From NCBI RefSeq assembly GCF_017916325.1, contig NC_090170.1, positions 666,001-730,000 of the forward strand: a DNA stretch of 64,000 nucleotides. Direction: 5' to 3'. This document shows positions 9,906 to 20,005 of the stretch, piece after piece. The stretch's first letter is position 1; the number at the start of each line of letters is the position of its first letter. A program made the position numbers and the translations under genes. This DNA is from Leishmania martiniquensis (Eukaryota; Euglenozoa; Kinetoplastea; Trypanosomatida; Trypanosomatidae). The notes under the pieces were generated by a model. That model was given only the letters and a program-made list of their open reading frames with translations. It was not told the origin of the DNA and ran no database searches.

Positions 9906-10870
9906 TAGTGCGGGTGACGAGGGAGAGGGGGCGTGTGTGTGTGTGTGGATCGCGGCAACAAGCGAGTAGGCGCACGTGTGTGCGTTTATGTGCGGAGGGG
10001 GAGAGGTGGTGGTGGTGCAGGAGACGATGCGTTTGGCAATCGTTTCACGGGAGGTAAAGAGAGGGAGGGGAGCAAATCGAAAAAAAAATAATGACAGTCA
10101 AGATGCATGAAGAGGTGTGGGACAGTGATTCCGATGGGCGAGCGGCAGGTGGAGGGACATGGATGGTGCCAGAGGAGGTAATACAATTGCTGTGCATTTA
10201 TGCCTCGTCGATCGCACGTCCTCCCTACACAGAGTGACAAGGAGGAGCAGGTGGTATAGAATAGGTTAGCAACAGCCAACTCGGAGAATCCCAGCGCAAC
10301 TACGTGACAGGGTGTGGCTCGTTTCGCACCCCCTTTTTTCGTATGTCTTTTTTTTCGTTTTGGCTCGCTTGCGTCATGTCTCTGGGCATTTTTTTGACCG
10401 AAAACATCTAATCTAGGCGGGGGAAGTGCGCGCGGGGGAAGGGGGGGGAGGGAAGGGGGGAAGAGCAAAGCAAAGGAGGCAGCGCAAAGGGGGGCGAGCG
10501 GAACTACAGCAACAACGAAAATGAAGAAAGAGAAAGGCATTATCAGAAGCGACCGTGAGCAGCTGACCATTGCAGCACGACAGCAACACAAGACGGAGAG
10601 AGGCGCGCGAGGAGGCGCGTCTCTCGGAAGCGCCGAGAGGCGGCAGAAGCTGAACAGGAAAAGGAGAGGTGATGGGGAAGGGTCGACAGACTAAAGGTAA
10701 GGACGAATGCCTCCCCTCGATTGCACCACGCTGTGCCCTCAAGACGTGAAACGCCATAGGCTTCGTCCACAGCGAGGCTCTCCCCTCCTCCTTCCGGAAG
10801 GCGCAGCCCATCGTTGCACCCCATTCACTCCCTTCACGATTGCCTCACAGACGGGTCTGAAGCGTCTTGC
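9906..10870. other. Intergenic region with a long G-rich purine tract
   Basis: This lies between the four-TM gene and L26. It contains an A8 run near 10080-10088, T-rich runs at about 10331-10355 and a strongly G-rich plus-strand tract at about 10420-10500 with many runs of three or more G. The transcribed strand would be correspondingly C-rich. No credible gene was found. Confidence 0.5.
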
Positions 10871-11734
10871 TCAGATACGAAGCGGCAGGGTGCTAGAGCG
10901 GGAGCTGTAGAGGCTGGCTGCCACACTGCGGCGATACCCGTTTTGCCTCGGTCCCTGAGAGGTGCTCAAGTCGTCTAATGACGGCGCGTAGTAGGGGTTC
11001 AAGGGGTCGTAGTTCAGGTCACTGATAGGGCCATGCGCGCTAGGTGTGTGGTACAGCCCAGCCGCACCTGTCCGGCCATCGCTGTAGAGGCCATCGCTGT
11101 AGAGGCCAGCGCTGCGGTTCGCGAAAATGGCATTGTCTACCGCAGGGGAGTGTGACAGCACGCCGCCGCCGCCAGCGGCACCATCACCTGTGTAGTCCAA
11201 CGTGTTCACATCGCGCCGTGTCGCCATGATGGCTCGAGAGGGATAGCTGGAGCCTATTGGCCCCGCGGTCGGCAAGCTAAACTTGATGAGGCGCGTCACG
11301 ATGAAGAACCACACGCGCAGCACCGAGTAGGTGAAAGAGATACAAGTGATGACGTAGCTGATGCCCATGGTCACCGCGGGGAAGCGCCTCCGCCACACAA
11401 TGTGCGTTTCGATGACGAAGAGAGGCAAATCGCAAAACAGGAGATGGATGGCGATACCGTACAGGCAGCGCCGCTTGGCCACCTCCTCCGGCTCTGGGAA
11501 GCGCCACGCCCACATGTAGAAGACGGAGGCCCCCAGGAAGTAAAAGAGGCAGCAGACGATCGTCATTGCGAGGTATGCAGTCGCTATGCTCTGCGTGAGC
11601 TTCGACTCTGGCGTGCGCACCCAAGACAGGAGGTTCACGACGCTGAAGAGGGAATGCAGGAAGTGGATCGAAAAGGTAAACAACGTTATACACCGGGCGG
11701 ACCCGCCCAGCCGCTCAACGATTTGCAAGCCCAT
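10871..11734 (-). CDS. Unrecognised four-TM membrane protein
   Basis: This 287-residue protein has four predicted membrane segments at about residues 14-36, 51-76, 90-110 and 120-147. A ~135-residue Ser/Gly/Tyr-rich soluble C-terminal tail follows. The tail includes a short tandem repeat (Gly-Leu-Tyr-Ser-Asp, twice) encoded by near-identical 15-bp units near 11080-11110. The start at 11734 (Met-Gly-Leu-Gln) is preferred. The frame is open for 71 codons upstream, but that part is low complexity and looks like translated 5'UTR. A Met-Gly start leaves Gly-2 available, although the context is not a clear myristoylation signal. I do not recognise the family. A small tetraspan protein of the cell surface or endomembrane is all that can be said. 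Confidence 0.7.
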   Translation of the reverse strand: MGLQIVERLGGSARCITLFTFSIHFLHSLFSVVNLLSWVRTPESKLTQSIATAYLAMTIVCCLFYFLGASVFYMWAWRFPEPEEVAKRRCLYGIAIHLLFCDLPLFVIETHIVWRRRFPAVTMGISYVITCISFTYSVLRVWFFIVTRLIKFSLPTAGPIGSSYPSRAIMATRRDVNTLDYTGDGAAGGGGVLSHSPAVDNAIFANRSAGLYSDGLYSDGRTGAAGLYHTPSAHGPISDLNYDPLNPYYAPSLDDLSTSQGPRQNGYRRSVAASLYSSRSSTLPLRI

Positions 11735-12494
11735 GATTTCCCTTTGCCTTCTCTGAACTTGCAGAGCGAGGGAGAGGGAAGAAGGCGATGCCGCACCCCG
11801 TGAGCAATGATGCAGAGCTGAGACACACCTATGCGCACAAGCATGAAACAGGCGAATACGTCGACGGACGATGTCGCGCAGCCCATGTGAACGCGAGAAA
11901 CGAGAAGCAAAGTGGAGGAGCGAGAGAGAGAGAGAGACAGCATACATAAACGTATACAGAAAGAGAGGTCAGCAAGGTAAGCAATGCACTGACCCAGTTA
12001 CTTTCAAGTGGACGGCGTCGAGTTTTTTCCTGAGCTCTCAGCTCCATTCATATTGAAAAGGCCAGATCGAGAGTGCGAGACAGCGATCGACCGCTGTGAC
12101 AAGCGCGTTCGCGAAGTGAAACAAAACGAAGTGGAGCGAAGGATATGGTCATCGAGCACAGAAGTGGATGTGCGAGTGAGATTGAGCACAAGGAGAGGTG
12201 GAGTAAGATGGAGACACCCCATGCACAAGGCAGCAGGGGCGTGCCCTTTGCTCCCAGTTAGATGAAGCAGGGCAAGGCCCCTCATTGAATCAGCTCTACA
12301 AAGCTCTTCCTTTTCCTGCTTCTCAGCTGCACCAGCGCAGCAGCCTCTATGCGGTTCAGCACCTATACACATTTATGCAGCGAAGCACGGTCGGCAGCAC
12401 CTGCGCCGACCGCTCCTTCTGAAAGAACAGTGCACAAACAAGGTGAGACGTCCTCTACGTCCCCCCACCCCTGCGCAGCTCGGGACATGTGCAT
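11735..12494. other. Intergenic region
   Basis: This lies between the LRR gene and the four-TM gene. A (GA)n stretch at about 11921-11938 reads as CT-rich on the transcribed strand and may be part of a splice-acceptor tract. Nothing else is recognisable. Confidence 0.5.
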
Positions 12495-13733
12495 CTACTT
12501 TGTGACGGAGGCAGACAGCTTGGCCTTCGTCGCCAGAAGAGACGCGTGCACCTGCTCGAACGACTCCTCCGCAGCCGCTACCGACAACCGCAGTTTCTGA
12601 TCCGCGTCTCGCAAGCTCTCCACCTCACGCTGAAGTCTTCGCAGCTCCTCCTCTTGCTGGTCAATCACCTTTGCGGTGCTCTGCACGTTCTCTACGAGCA
12701 GCGCTCGATCTTGACGGGCCTTTCCCTCTGCATCCTGCGCCGCTAAGAGGAGGCGCCGTAGCTCACTCACTTTCGCCTGCATGAGGCGGACTTCTAAACT
12801 GTGCTCCTGCGGCTTGTGCTGTGGTCGCTGGGAAGATGGCAACAGGGAGCTGCCGCTGCCGCCACTGCCGTTCTCGCGCGCGCTGCGCTGCCGCGCACCA
12901 CTGCCACTACGCGCATCATGCAAAATGCGGCGGCACTTCCCTGTGCTGAGGTTTGCAGTTTGTTGTTGCTGCTGCTGCCGGTGCGACATCTTCCACCTGC
13001 GGTTCTCTGGTGCCTGGGAAAGAGAAGCCCCATTGAAGTGTGACAGACGCGGTAATATGTCGCGCAGCAGCTCGGTGACACCGTCACCCTCGCCCTCGTT
13101 GCTCCTCTTGCCTGTCGCACACATGGGGTTGCCGCGGACGTCGAGGTGGCGCAGCGACACAAGCGGCCGCAAGGCGCCAAGGGTGTCTGTGCTCACTAGC
13201 TGGTTCTGTGCCACATTCAGGTGTGTAAGGCGCAGCAGGGTACCGAGTGGCCTTAGCGACCCAATCGTGTTGTTCTCCACGCTGAGATGCGTCAGCGACG
13301 CGGGAAGATCACGCAGAGCTGAGGCGCTCAGTTGGTTGTGCCCGGCTTCCAGCACCTGCAGCCGCGGCGTGTACTGGGCCAAGTTGCACACCTGTGCCAA
13401 GCGATTGTGCGCGATGCTGAGTCGCACCAGAGTGGGTGGCATGCTCTGGCCGTAAAGCTGCGCCAGCGCGTTATGAGACAGATCCAGCACCGTGAGCCCT
13501 TTCAAGGTCTCCCCACCGGTAAAGAGGTGAAGGGAGTTGAAGGACAGGTTCAAGAAGCGAATGGCGGGAAGCGGGGAGGGCGGCGGCAGCGCTGCCCCAC
13601 CGGAGTCACCTCCATCTGTCGAGGTCGCCGAGAGGACGGTCTGTGGCGCCGCCGCGGAGGCATCCACCAGTGCTGATCGCACCTTCGCAGCATCGAACAC
13701 GGAAAGGCCACGGTTCGAAAAGTCGAGGTCCAT
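12495..13733 (-). CDS. Leucine-rich-repeat protein with C-terminal coiled coil
   Basis: The predicted product is 412 residues, starting Met-Asp-Leu-Asp at 13733. The frame is open for a further 148 codons, but these are Pro/Ser-rich low-complexity sequence and look like 5'UTR. Residues ~55-235 contain about seven SDS22-like leucine-rich repeats (recurring L-x-x-L-x-L/V-x-x-N-x-L). A Gln/Ser/Gly-rich linker (with a run of six Gln) and a ~100-residue coiled coil (about 310-400) follow. LRR-plus-coiled-coil proteins of this size are common in flagellar and cytoskeletal complexes of trypanosomatids, where the LRR face binds a partner and the coil oligomerises. The exact role here is unknown. Assignment as an LRR protein is secure, the cellular role is not. 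Confidence 0.8.
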   Translation of the reverse strand: MDLDFSNRGLSVFDAAKVRSALVDASAAAPQTVLSATSTDGGDSGGAALPPPSPLPAIRFLNLSFNSLHLFTGGETLKGLTVLDLSHNALAQLYGQSMPPTLVRLSIAHNRLAQVCNLAQYTPRLQVLEAGHNQLSASALRDLPASLTHLSVENNTIGSLRPLGTLLRLTHLNVAQNQLVSTDTLGALRPLVSLRHLDVRGNPMCATGKRSNEGEGDGVTELLRDILPRLSHFNGASLSQAPENRRWKMSHRQQQQQQTANLSTGKCRRILHDARSGSGARQRSARENGSGGSGSSLLPSSQRPQHKPQEHSLEVRLMQAKVSELRRLLLAAQDAEGKARQDRALLVENVQSTAKVIDQQEEELRRLQREVESLRDADQKLRLSVAAAEESFEQVHASLLATKAKLSASVTK

Positions 13734-14760
13734 CCCGGCAGGCGGCTTGTGCTCTTTATTGTCCCCCAAGGCGGTCGATGCTTGTCCGTCTCGTCCGTCT
13801 GTATGTGTGCACCCCCATGCAGGCTGAGACGATGAAATGTGAACCGGATGTGGTGCTCGATGTAACGCGAACAGAGGCAAACAAAAGGAAGATGAGGGGA
13901 AGCAGTAAACGGAGACGGGCGCCAGAAGGGACGGCAGTCGTGCTGCTGCTCGTGACCCTTTTGCCGGTGGGCACACCGTTGACGAGCATTCACAATAGCG
14001 CGAGCGGCGAATGAGAAGTGAAGGGGGAGGAGGAGGAGGAGGGGCGCAGAGAGTCTGCCACTCAGGAAAAAAACAAGGATGCGCGGCAAGAAACCCCGCT
14101 GCTACCGGATGTATGCCCTGCCACTGCCATGGCCGAGACCACGCCGTCATCCTCCGGCTTCTGCCCACATCCAGCACCAGCCCCCATTACTCCGTTTGCC
14201 TGGCTGGAGGGAAAGCGCTCGAGCCTCTTGCCCTCTGTCTCATGGCTTTACGCTCCTATCACAGCCACTTGCGACCGTTCCGCCGTTTCGCGAAGTAGTC
14301 GCATGCACGGCGGAGGAGGAGGCTGGTGGTGGTGGTGTAGGCTTCGGTGCCTACCTGTCTGACGATGTGAGCGGGTCATCTATTCTTTCAATTTTTTCTC
14401 TTCGCTCGTGAAGGAATCGATTTAGAGCTTAAACGCAGTTCGCCGCCACGATGCCAACCAACACGCACAGCCTATCCTCCTTTTCCGTGCTTGGATGCAC
14501 ACAAGCGGCAAAGCTCACTGTTAGTCTGACGCGCAACGCGTTTGGGTGGGCGGGAGGGTCGGACAATTAGGTAATGGCTGCTATTCGGCATGGGCGCAGA
14601 GACGAAAAGGGCAGCGACGCGAGTACAGCAAGAACGACCGTGCATGGACGCTGGTGAGGGACAGGTGAGCGCACTTCATGCTCTGAGGGCCCACGCACCT
14701 GCACGCAGACACACCGCGGAACATACCGCATGACAAAAATTGCGACACCGGCAATTCTTC
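13734..14760. other. Intergenic region
   Basis: This lies between RCL1 and the LRR gene. (GGA)n purine repeats occur at about 14022-14042 and (GGA/GGT)n at about 14310-14338. On the transcribed strand they are TCC/ACC-rich and could serve splice-acceptor selection. No convincing ORF was found. Confidence 0.5.
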
Positions 14761-15849
14761 TCAGCTCGACTTCTTCCACACATTCACCGCATTGCTGCCG
14801 AGGCATGTCACCAGTGTTGTTGCCGGCAGATTCGGCCCCGCGAAGGATGGGTCTGTCTTGATGGCGCACGACACACCAAAGTAGGAGTCCATGAGCATCA
14901 GGGCCGACACCCCACTCGCGGTCAGTTGGCCGAAGCGCACGGTGGAGATCTCGTCTGGGCTGAGCGCCATCAACAGCAGCACTAGCATCTGATGGTGAGC
15001 GTCGACGCAGCCCCCCTCGTAAATCTGGTCGAGCAGGAGATGTGCTGCACGCTTGCCGACGTCCTCAGGTGACTCCTGTGGCATGGCGACCGCCTCTTGA
15101 GAGATGACGCACAGCTTGCTCGTAGTCTCGGCGACGAGTATAACGCCGTAGCCACTCACACGGTCGTTCCGGTTAGCTTTACCGTTGTCAACATCGGTCA
15201 CGACGTATACATCAGGCAGCAGGTTGAGCAGCTCACCCTTGGCTGCTGTAGCAGCTCGCTGTGGCAGGTCGGCCGCGGTCCGTGAGGCAAAGGCGATGCC
15301 TCGAATTCGCCGCACCCGCCCACGCTCCTTCGTAATAGCGCTAGTGAGGCGTCGGACGGCCTTGATGTCTAGCTCTACAGCACCGCCGCCCCCTGGGGCG
15401 GCGCCGCGGCGGATGATCCGCAGACTAGCCTGTACACCGAACAGCTGCACCCACCGCAGGGTGACCGTGCGCACGGTGTCCACGGAGAGGTCGAGGTCTC
15501 CTTGGGTGGCGCCTACGAAGGTGATGCGTGAATCAAACTTTGCAAATGGCAGCAGCAGCAGAGCCGCTTCTATAATGTACGTGACGCAGCGCTGAGAGGG
15601 CACCTCATGCGAGAAGGAGCCGCCCAAGATCATGCCGGGCGTGAAGTGCAGCGTGGTGTTGTGATCAGTGCACTGCAGAGAAGAACCGCTCGTGACGCGG
15701 TCGATAAACTTGAGGAAGTTTGCCTCGTGAGGCAGAATACCCATCGGATCTTCGTCATGATGTATTTTGGTGATGCGCACCGGGCGCTTTGAGAGGATGC
15801 TGCACACAATGTGGTGCCGAAGCAAACTGCTGCCCTCGAAGTGCAGCAT
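14761..15849 (-). CDS. RCL1: RNA 3'-terminal phosphate cyclase-like protein RCL1
   Basis: This is a 362-residue protein of the RtcA/Rcl1 fold. It opens with the family's F-x-G-S-x-x-L-R-x-x-I/L segment, then has a GGSFSHEVPSQR region and, near the C-terminus, a GGCVD-x-x-x-Q-x-L-x-LLLMAL block. In the true cyclases a catalytic His lies in an E-H-L-A-D-Q context. Here that block matches the RCL1 type instead. RCL1 partners the GTPase BMS1 in the U3 snoRNP/small-subunit processome and is required for early pre-18S rRNA cleavages in the nucleolus. The start is the ATG at 15849, and the upstream open frame is low complexity. Length agrees with RCL1 of other eukaryotes (about 370 aa). Confidence 0.92.
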   Translation of the reverse strand: MLHFEGSSLLRHHIVCSILSKRPVRITKIHHDEDPMGILPHEANFLKFIDRVTSGSSLQCTDHNTTLHFTPGMILGGSFSHEVPSQRCVTYIIEAALLLLPFAKFDSRITFVGATQGDLDLSVDTVRTVTLRWVQLFGVQASLRIIRRGAAPGGGGAVELDIKAVRRLTSAITKERGRVRRIRGIAFASRTAADLPQRAATAAKGELLNLLPDVYVVTDVDNGKANRNDRVSGYGVILVAETTSKLCVISQEAVAMPQESPEDVGKRAAHLLLDQIYEGGCVDAHHQMLVLLLMALSPDEISTVRFGQLTASGVSALMLMDSYFGVSCAIKTDPSFAGPNLPATTLVTCLGSNAVNVWKKSS

Positions 15850-17113
15850 CTTAGGCCACGGGATAGAGTGAGGAATGCGGGTCGAGGAGGGGAAACGCCG
15901 GGGCAGCGAGCGCGAGGCGCGGGGACGGGGCGAACACGTTAGTGGTTCCGCGTCCCTTTTTTTTTGGTCCGCGTAAGACGCTGTGATGTAGATGATGATG
16001 CGTGCGTAATCCAGCGTGCACAGAAATGTGGTTGAACGAAACAGAGAGTTAACAACGTAGAAGGGCGGTGGTAGTGGTGTGGTAGTGTGTGTGTCGGAGG
16101 GAAGAGTTTCATAGGGAAGAGAGAGAGCGTTGAGCATCAGTGGTGCAGGGGAAAAAAAGGATGAGTCGCCAGAGGGCAGGGGGAGCGAAGCTGAGGTGCA
16201 CCGGCACACCACAAGCGGTGACACAGTGTAAGGATGCCAAAAAAAACCTTCTCACAACCATCTAAAATCTCACAGGAAAGGTGAGGGCACCGACGCCAGC
16301 ATGCGGCGCGCAGATGGACCAGCTCTCCTTACCCCTCCCCACAAGTAGCGAGGTTTAGCCTCATTCAAGCGGCCAGAATACCGCCTCCCCATTCTTTAGT
16401 CGATAGTTATGGTGCACACACAGTGCTAGTGCTGCTAATATGCTTTGCTGTTGTGTGCGAGTGTGAATCATCGAGTCAGATGTTGTGAGTTCAGAGAGCG
16501 CAAGAACGAAAAAAAAAGGCTAAGGGGTTCAGCGACTTGAGGGCGCACAAACGCACAGGCGCGAAGAACAAAAGACTCCTCTACCGCCTACGGTACAACA
16601 GGAACAACCCGTCAACCGTATCATCGCCCCGTTTCGTACACGCAGGCACACACACACACACACACACACACAACAGTGGGGGAGGGAGGGGGAGCGCACG
16701 TGAATGGGCAGGAAAGTGACCTTAGGCGGGCAGGGAGTATGCCGACCGAATGCCGTCACTTCCCCATTCCCCTCCCAAGCTCTCCACGAGAGGGAGGTGA
16801 GGACAGAGCCGCTGCACGAGAGATAACAGTCAGCATACGGGCTGGAAGAACAAAGAAAAAAAAGGAGCACGAAGGCGAGTGGGAGAAGCAGAGATGTGAC
16901 ACGTGCGCCTCTCTGCCCGTGACCACCACCCGCATCCGGCATGAGAAATCGCACTCTGCTCCTCCTCCTTCCCCCCTCCTTTCCACATGCACACAGTCAC
17001 ACTTTTTTTAAAATTTTGTGTGGCAAGGGGGGCGAATCTGATCACCGGCAGTCGTCCTCTCTCCCCCTCCTCTGTACCCTCTGCGCCCTTGATGCCTCCA
17101 GTTGCGTACCCTC
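15850..17113. other. Intergenic region with a (CA)13 microsatellite
   Basis: A (CA)13 run occupies 16647-16672, and there is a T9 run at about 15957-15965. Pyrimidine-rich stretches of the minus strand are scattered through the region, including a purine-rich plus-strand block at 16840-16900. No gene was seen. Confidence 0.55.
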
Positions 17114-18385
17114 TTAGAAAAAAAACCACTTCTTCTGCTGCGGCACCACCGAGCTTCGCTGCGGCTCCATCACGACCGCCGCGGCACCCATCTCATCTGA
17201 GTGCTTGAGCACATCCGCCGGCAAGCGCGGACCGAACTTTTCTTCATCGTAGCCGACAGACACAGACTCGTACAATTTCCATGGCATTGGCGCGATGTGC
17301 GACTTGGCGAGTGTGCACAGCTCTCCACAGCCTTCAATGACGTAGTTCCGCTTGGGAGCGTTGCCATGCTTCGAGCCTGCATTGTTCATCCGCTCAATCA
17401 CATTGTACCCGCCAATCACAATGCCAAACACCTGTGGCTTGTAGTCCCCCGATGAGATGTGAATGGCGAAATTCGGACTCTCGCGGTTGGGCCCGTAGGC
17501 GATGGAGGACAGCGCGCCGCGCCAGGCACCGTTACTGAGGTTCTCCGTCGGCAGATAATGCGCGTTAAACCCTGGCACATCGTGCTCCATATCGTGCCCA
17601 TCGCCGAAGATTAGGCAGTGCCGCGGCACGATTGCAGCTAAGGGCATCCCACGGAAAGAGCTGCCCTTTCCTCCGTTGCCGGTGCAACGACGATGAAAGT
17701 ACTCACAGTAAAGAGGGCAGTCTTCGTTGAGCAGCCCAATGACAATACGGCCAATGTCGACGCCGTTCTCCGTGATGTCAAAGTAGACGACGCTACCGAT
17801 GCGCAAATCGGCCGGCATCTTGTCTACTCCGCGCACAACTCGCTCGCTTGAAAGGGTTGTCCGGTAAAAGACGTAGAGGATGATGAGGAGAAGAGCAAAC
17901 ACACCGATGCGGATAGCTGTCATGAAGAGTGCGTATTGTCTGGCATGCTCCTCGCACCAGGCCATCATGATCAGCTCCAGGTCCGTAAGAATGCGCTGCG
18001 GCAACGGGACCTCCTCAACAAGTGTCAGAGGCAGGCGCCGAATGCGGGTGATGGAGTTGCCTTTATCATCCTTCACGATGACCGCATCCTCATGAAACCC
18101 ATCATCCTTTTCCTCTCCGTAGTCTTTTTGCAGCGCGGTCATCTCTGTGCTACCCTCTGCACTTGACAGCTTGCTTGTGAGCGTGCGATGTACAGCGGCG
18201 CTACCGCTGCCGCTTCTACTATCGAAGCGCGACGCGCTAAGACGAAATCCTGCTAAGAGAGGGGGTGTGGCGGTTCCAAAGGTACGCACCAAGGCTATGG
18301 GGACATATGGCATCCGTTGGCCGACTCGAAACCGCGCCAGTGCCACCCCTACACGAATGCATGCACCTACACGACTGTGCAACAT
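17114..18385 (-). CDS. Membrane-anchored divergent cyclophilin-type peptidyl-prolyl isomerase
   Basis: This protein is 423 residues from the ATG at 18385. Residues 1-50 are rich in Arg and hydrophobics without acidic residues, compatible with a mitochondrial presequence. A single TM segment is at about 153-174. A cyclophilin-like domain occupies about 197-370, with recognisable pieces: SSFRGMP, then a GALSSIAYGPN...SPNFAIHIS block, then VFGIVIGGYNVIERM. The family's conserved F-M-x-Q-G-G-D is replaced by C-L-I-F-G-D-G-H, so activity may be weak or lost although the FR pair is kept. An alternative start is Met-25. It lies between RCL1 and CK2 on the same strand. The cyclophilin fold is confident, localisation is inferred. 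Confidence 0.85.
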   Translation of the reverse strand: MLHSRVGACIRVGVALARFRVGQRMPYVPIALVRTFGTATPPLLAGFRLSASRFDSRSGSGSAAVHRTLTSKLSSAEGSTEMTALQKDYGEEKDDGFHEDAVIVKDDKGNSITRIRRLPLTLVEEVPLPQRILTDLELIMMAWCEEHARQYALFMTAIRIGVFALLLIILYVFYRTTLSSERVVRGVDKMPADLRIGSVVYFDITENGVDIGRIVIGLLNEDCPLYCEYFHRRCTGNGGKGSSFRGMPLAAIVPRHCLIFGDGHDMEHDVPGFNAHYLPTENLSNGAWRGALSSIAYGPNRESPNFAIHISSGDYKPQVFGIVIGGYNVIERMNNAGSKHGNAPKRNYVIEGCGELCTLAKSHIAPMPWKLYESVSVGYDEEKFGPRLPADVLKHSDEMGAAAVVMEPQRSSVVPQQKKWFFF

Positions 18386-20005
18386 GAGGAATCGCCAAGT
18401 TCTTGGCAGCGCACAACGCTGAAGAGGTACAGGAAATGAGAAGGAGCAAGAGGAGCTGAGAAAGAATAGCCCAGAGGGCTCGGCAAGGGGGGAAGTACGC
18501 TGGGCAGGTGTATACAGGAGTAGCCCTTCAACACAAGCGCGGCCTCTGTAAATCACGGCCGATGAAGGACCCACTTACGCGAAGAGCAATCCACAGCGCT
18601 GATAGTGCATCAGTGATACGATAGATATCGCGAATGAGGTTGAACAAGACAGCACACTACGTGTGGAACAGGATAACCCCCCACCCCCCGACGCGATGGT
18701 ACTAATGCCGTACAACGCATGAGGCAGCGGTTAACACACACCCACACAGAGAAGACAACGCAGGATTGGGGCCCAAAGTCAACTGGAAGTAAGTAAAGAA
18801 GGGTCAGGGAGCAGGGGCGAGAGAGAGAGAGCTCATTTGCGCTCATCGTGGAAGACACACCAGCTGAGCATACACCAGCATGAATGCCATGCGAAGGACA
18901 GGCTTGCACTGGAGAACTCACACTCAGCACCTATCGTATTCGCCGGCTGGTACAGGCAGAGAGAGAGAGAGAGAATGAAAAGGGAACGAGAACAGCCAGA
19001 AATTTCTATGCACCCCACGCTATCCATCCGACGCGCGGCCTCCATCGCCTTGACAGATCACGGCAGCATAGAGGCACATACACACGCGCCCTGAGCTCCG
19101 CAGGCGCACCGCTTGCACGGAAGATGCTCCTCCCATGCTTGCTCGCCCCCGAAGCGTTCCCACTGTGCGGACCTCAGCGTCCCTGCCGCAACACGTTCGC
19201 GTTCCTGTTGCTTTCTGTTAGCTCTGAAGGACTATCGACACTTCTGCCTTTCGTAGCAGCATCAACGAGAGCACGAACTCAGCACACACACACACACAAA
19301 GAGAGAGGGAGAAAGAGAGAGCGTTAAGCCAATCACTGCCAGGCCGGCTAAGGAGCGGGCACCCAAGAGGGGGAGAAGAAAAATAATTACCAAACGCAAA
19401 TATCCAATACGCACACCCGCACACACAGAGAGACAGCGAGTCGCTGTACAGTCGTTGTGCCTTCACGTGGATCGCCGTTATCGAAGCACCAAAGGTGAAG
19501 TAAGAGAGGCAGAAAGAGATGAAGGAAAGGGGGAGTGATGCGAAGAAGTCTATCGGTAGGGAAGAGGGAGGGAGGAGAAAGGAAAGATGGCATGCACACG
19601 CACAAACATTTGATAGATAAAGAGGCCTGCTGCATGGAAGAGAGAAAAAGGGAAGAAGAGGGGGGGCACAAAGACGGTCGGAGGGGGGAGGAAGGGGAGG
19701 GGGGATAAATCGAAAATACGCAGAAGTGTCCATGTGTGCTTGTATGCTCCAAATATAAGAGGCGGACGGGGGGGTGAGGGTGGCACCAGACATACAGCTT
19801 GTCTGTAACCGCCCGCGAAGTCTCCGCTGCCATCACAACCGCTCTCTCTTCTCTTCCCTGCCCGCTCACCCTTCCAGTCTCTTTTCTCCCTTCCTACTCA
19901 TCGCTTTCTGGCGGGGAAGAGCGGGATGAAAGCCGAGACGCTACACGTTCACGACCAACATGCACGCTCCGACGGGCGCGCAAGCGGGGGCTACTCCTCT
20001 TGCTT
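18386..20005. other. Long intergenic region (1.6 kb)
   Basis: It contains (GA)n at about 18959-18974, a (CA)n followed by GA-rich block at 19283-19322, and purine-rich plus-strand DNA from about 19550 to 19720 that is CT-rich on the transcribed strand. It probably holds the CK2 3'UTR and the cyclophilin 5'UTR. No gene-like ORF was seen. Confidence 0.55.

Noticed and set aside
12495..14177. N-terminal extension of the LRR protein to 560 aa
   Set aside because: The extra 148 residues are Pro/Ser/His-rich without LRR or signal character, so the ATG at 13733 is preferred.
14761..15849. True RNA 3'-phosphate cyclase (RtcA)
   Set aside because: The segment that carries the catalytic His in RtcA matches RCL1 here (GGCVD...LLLMAL).
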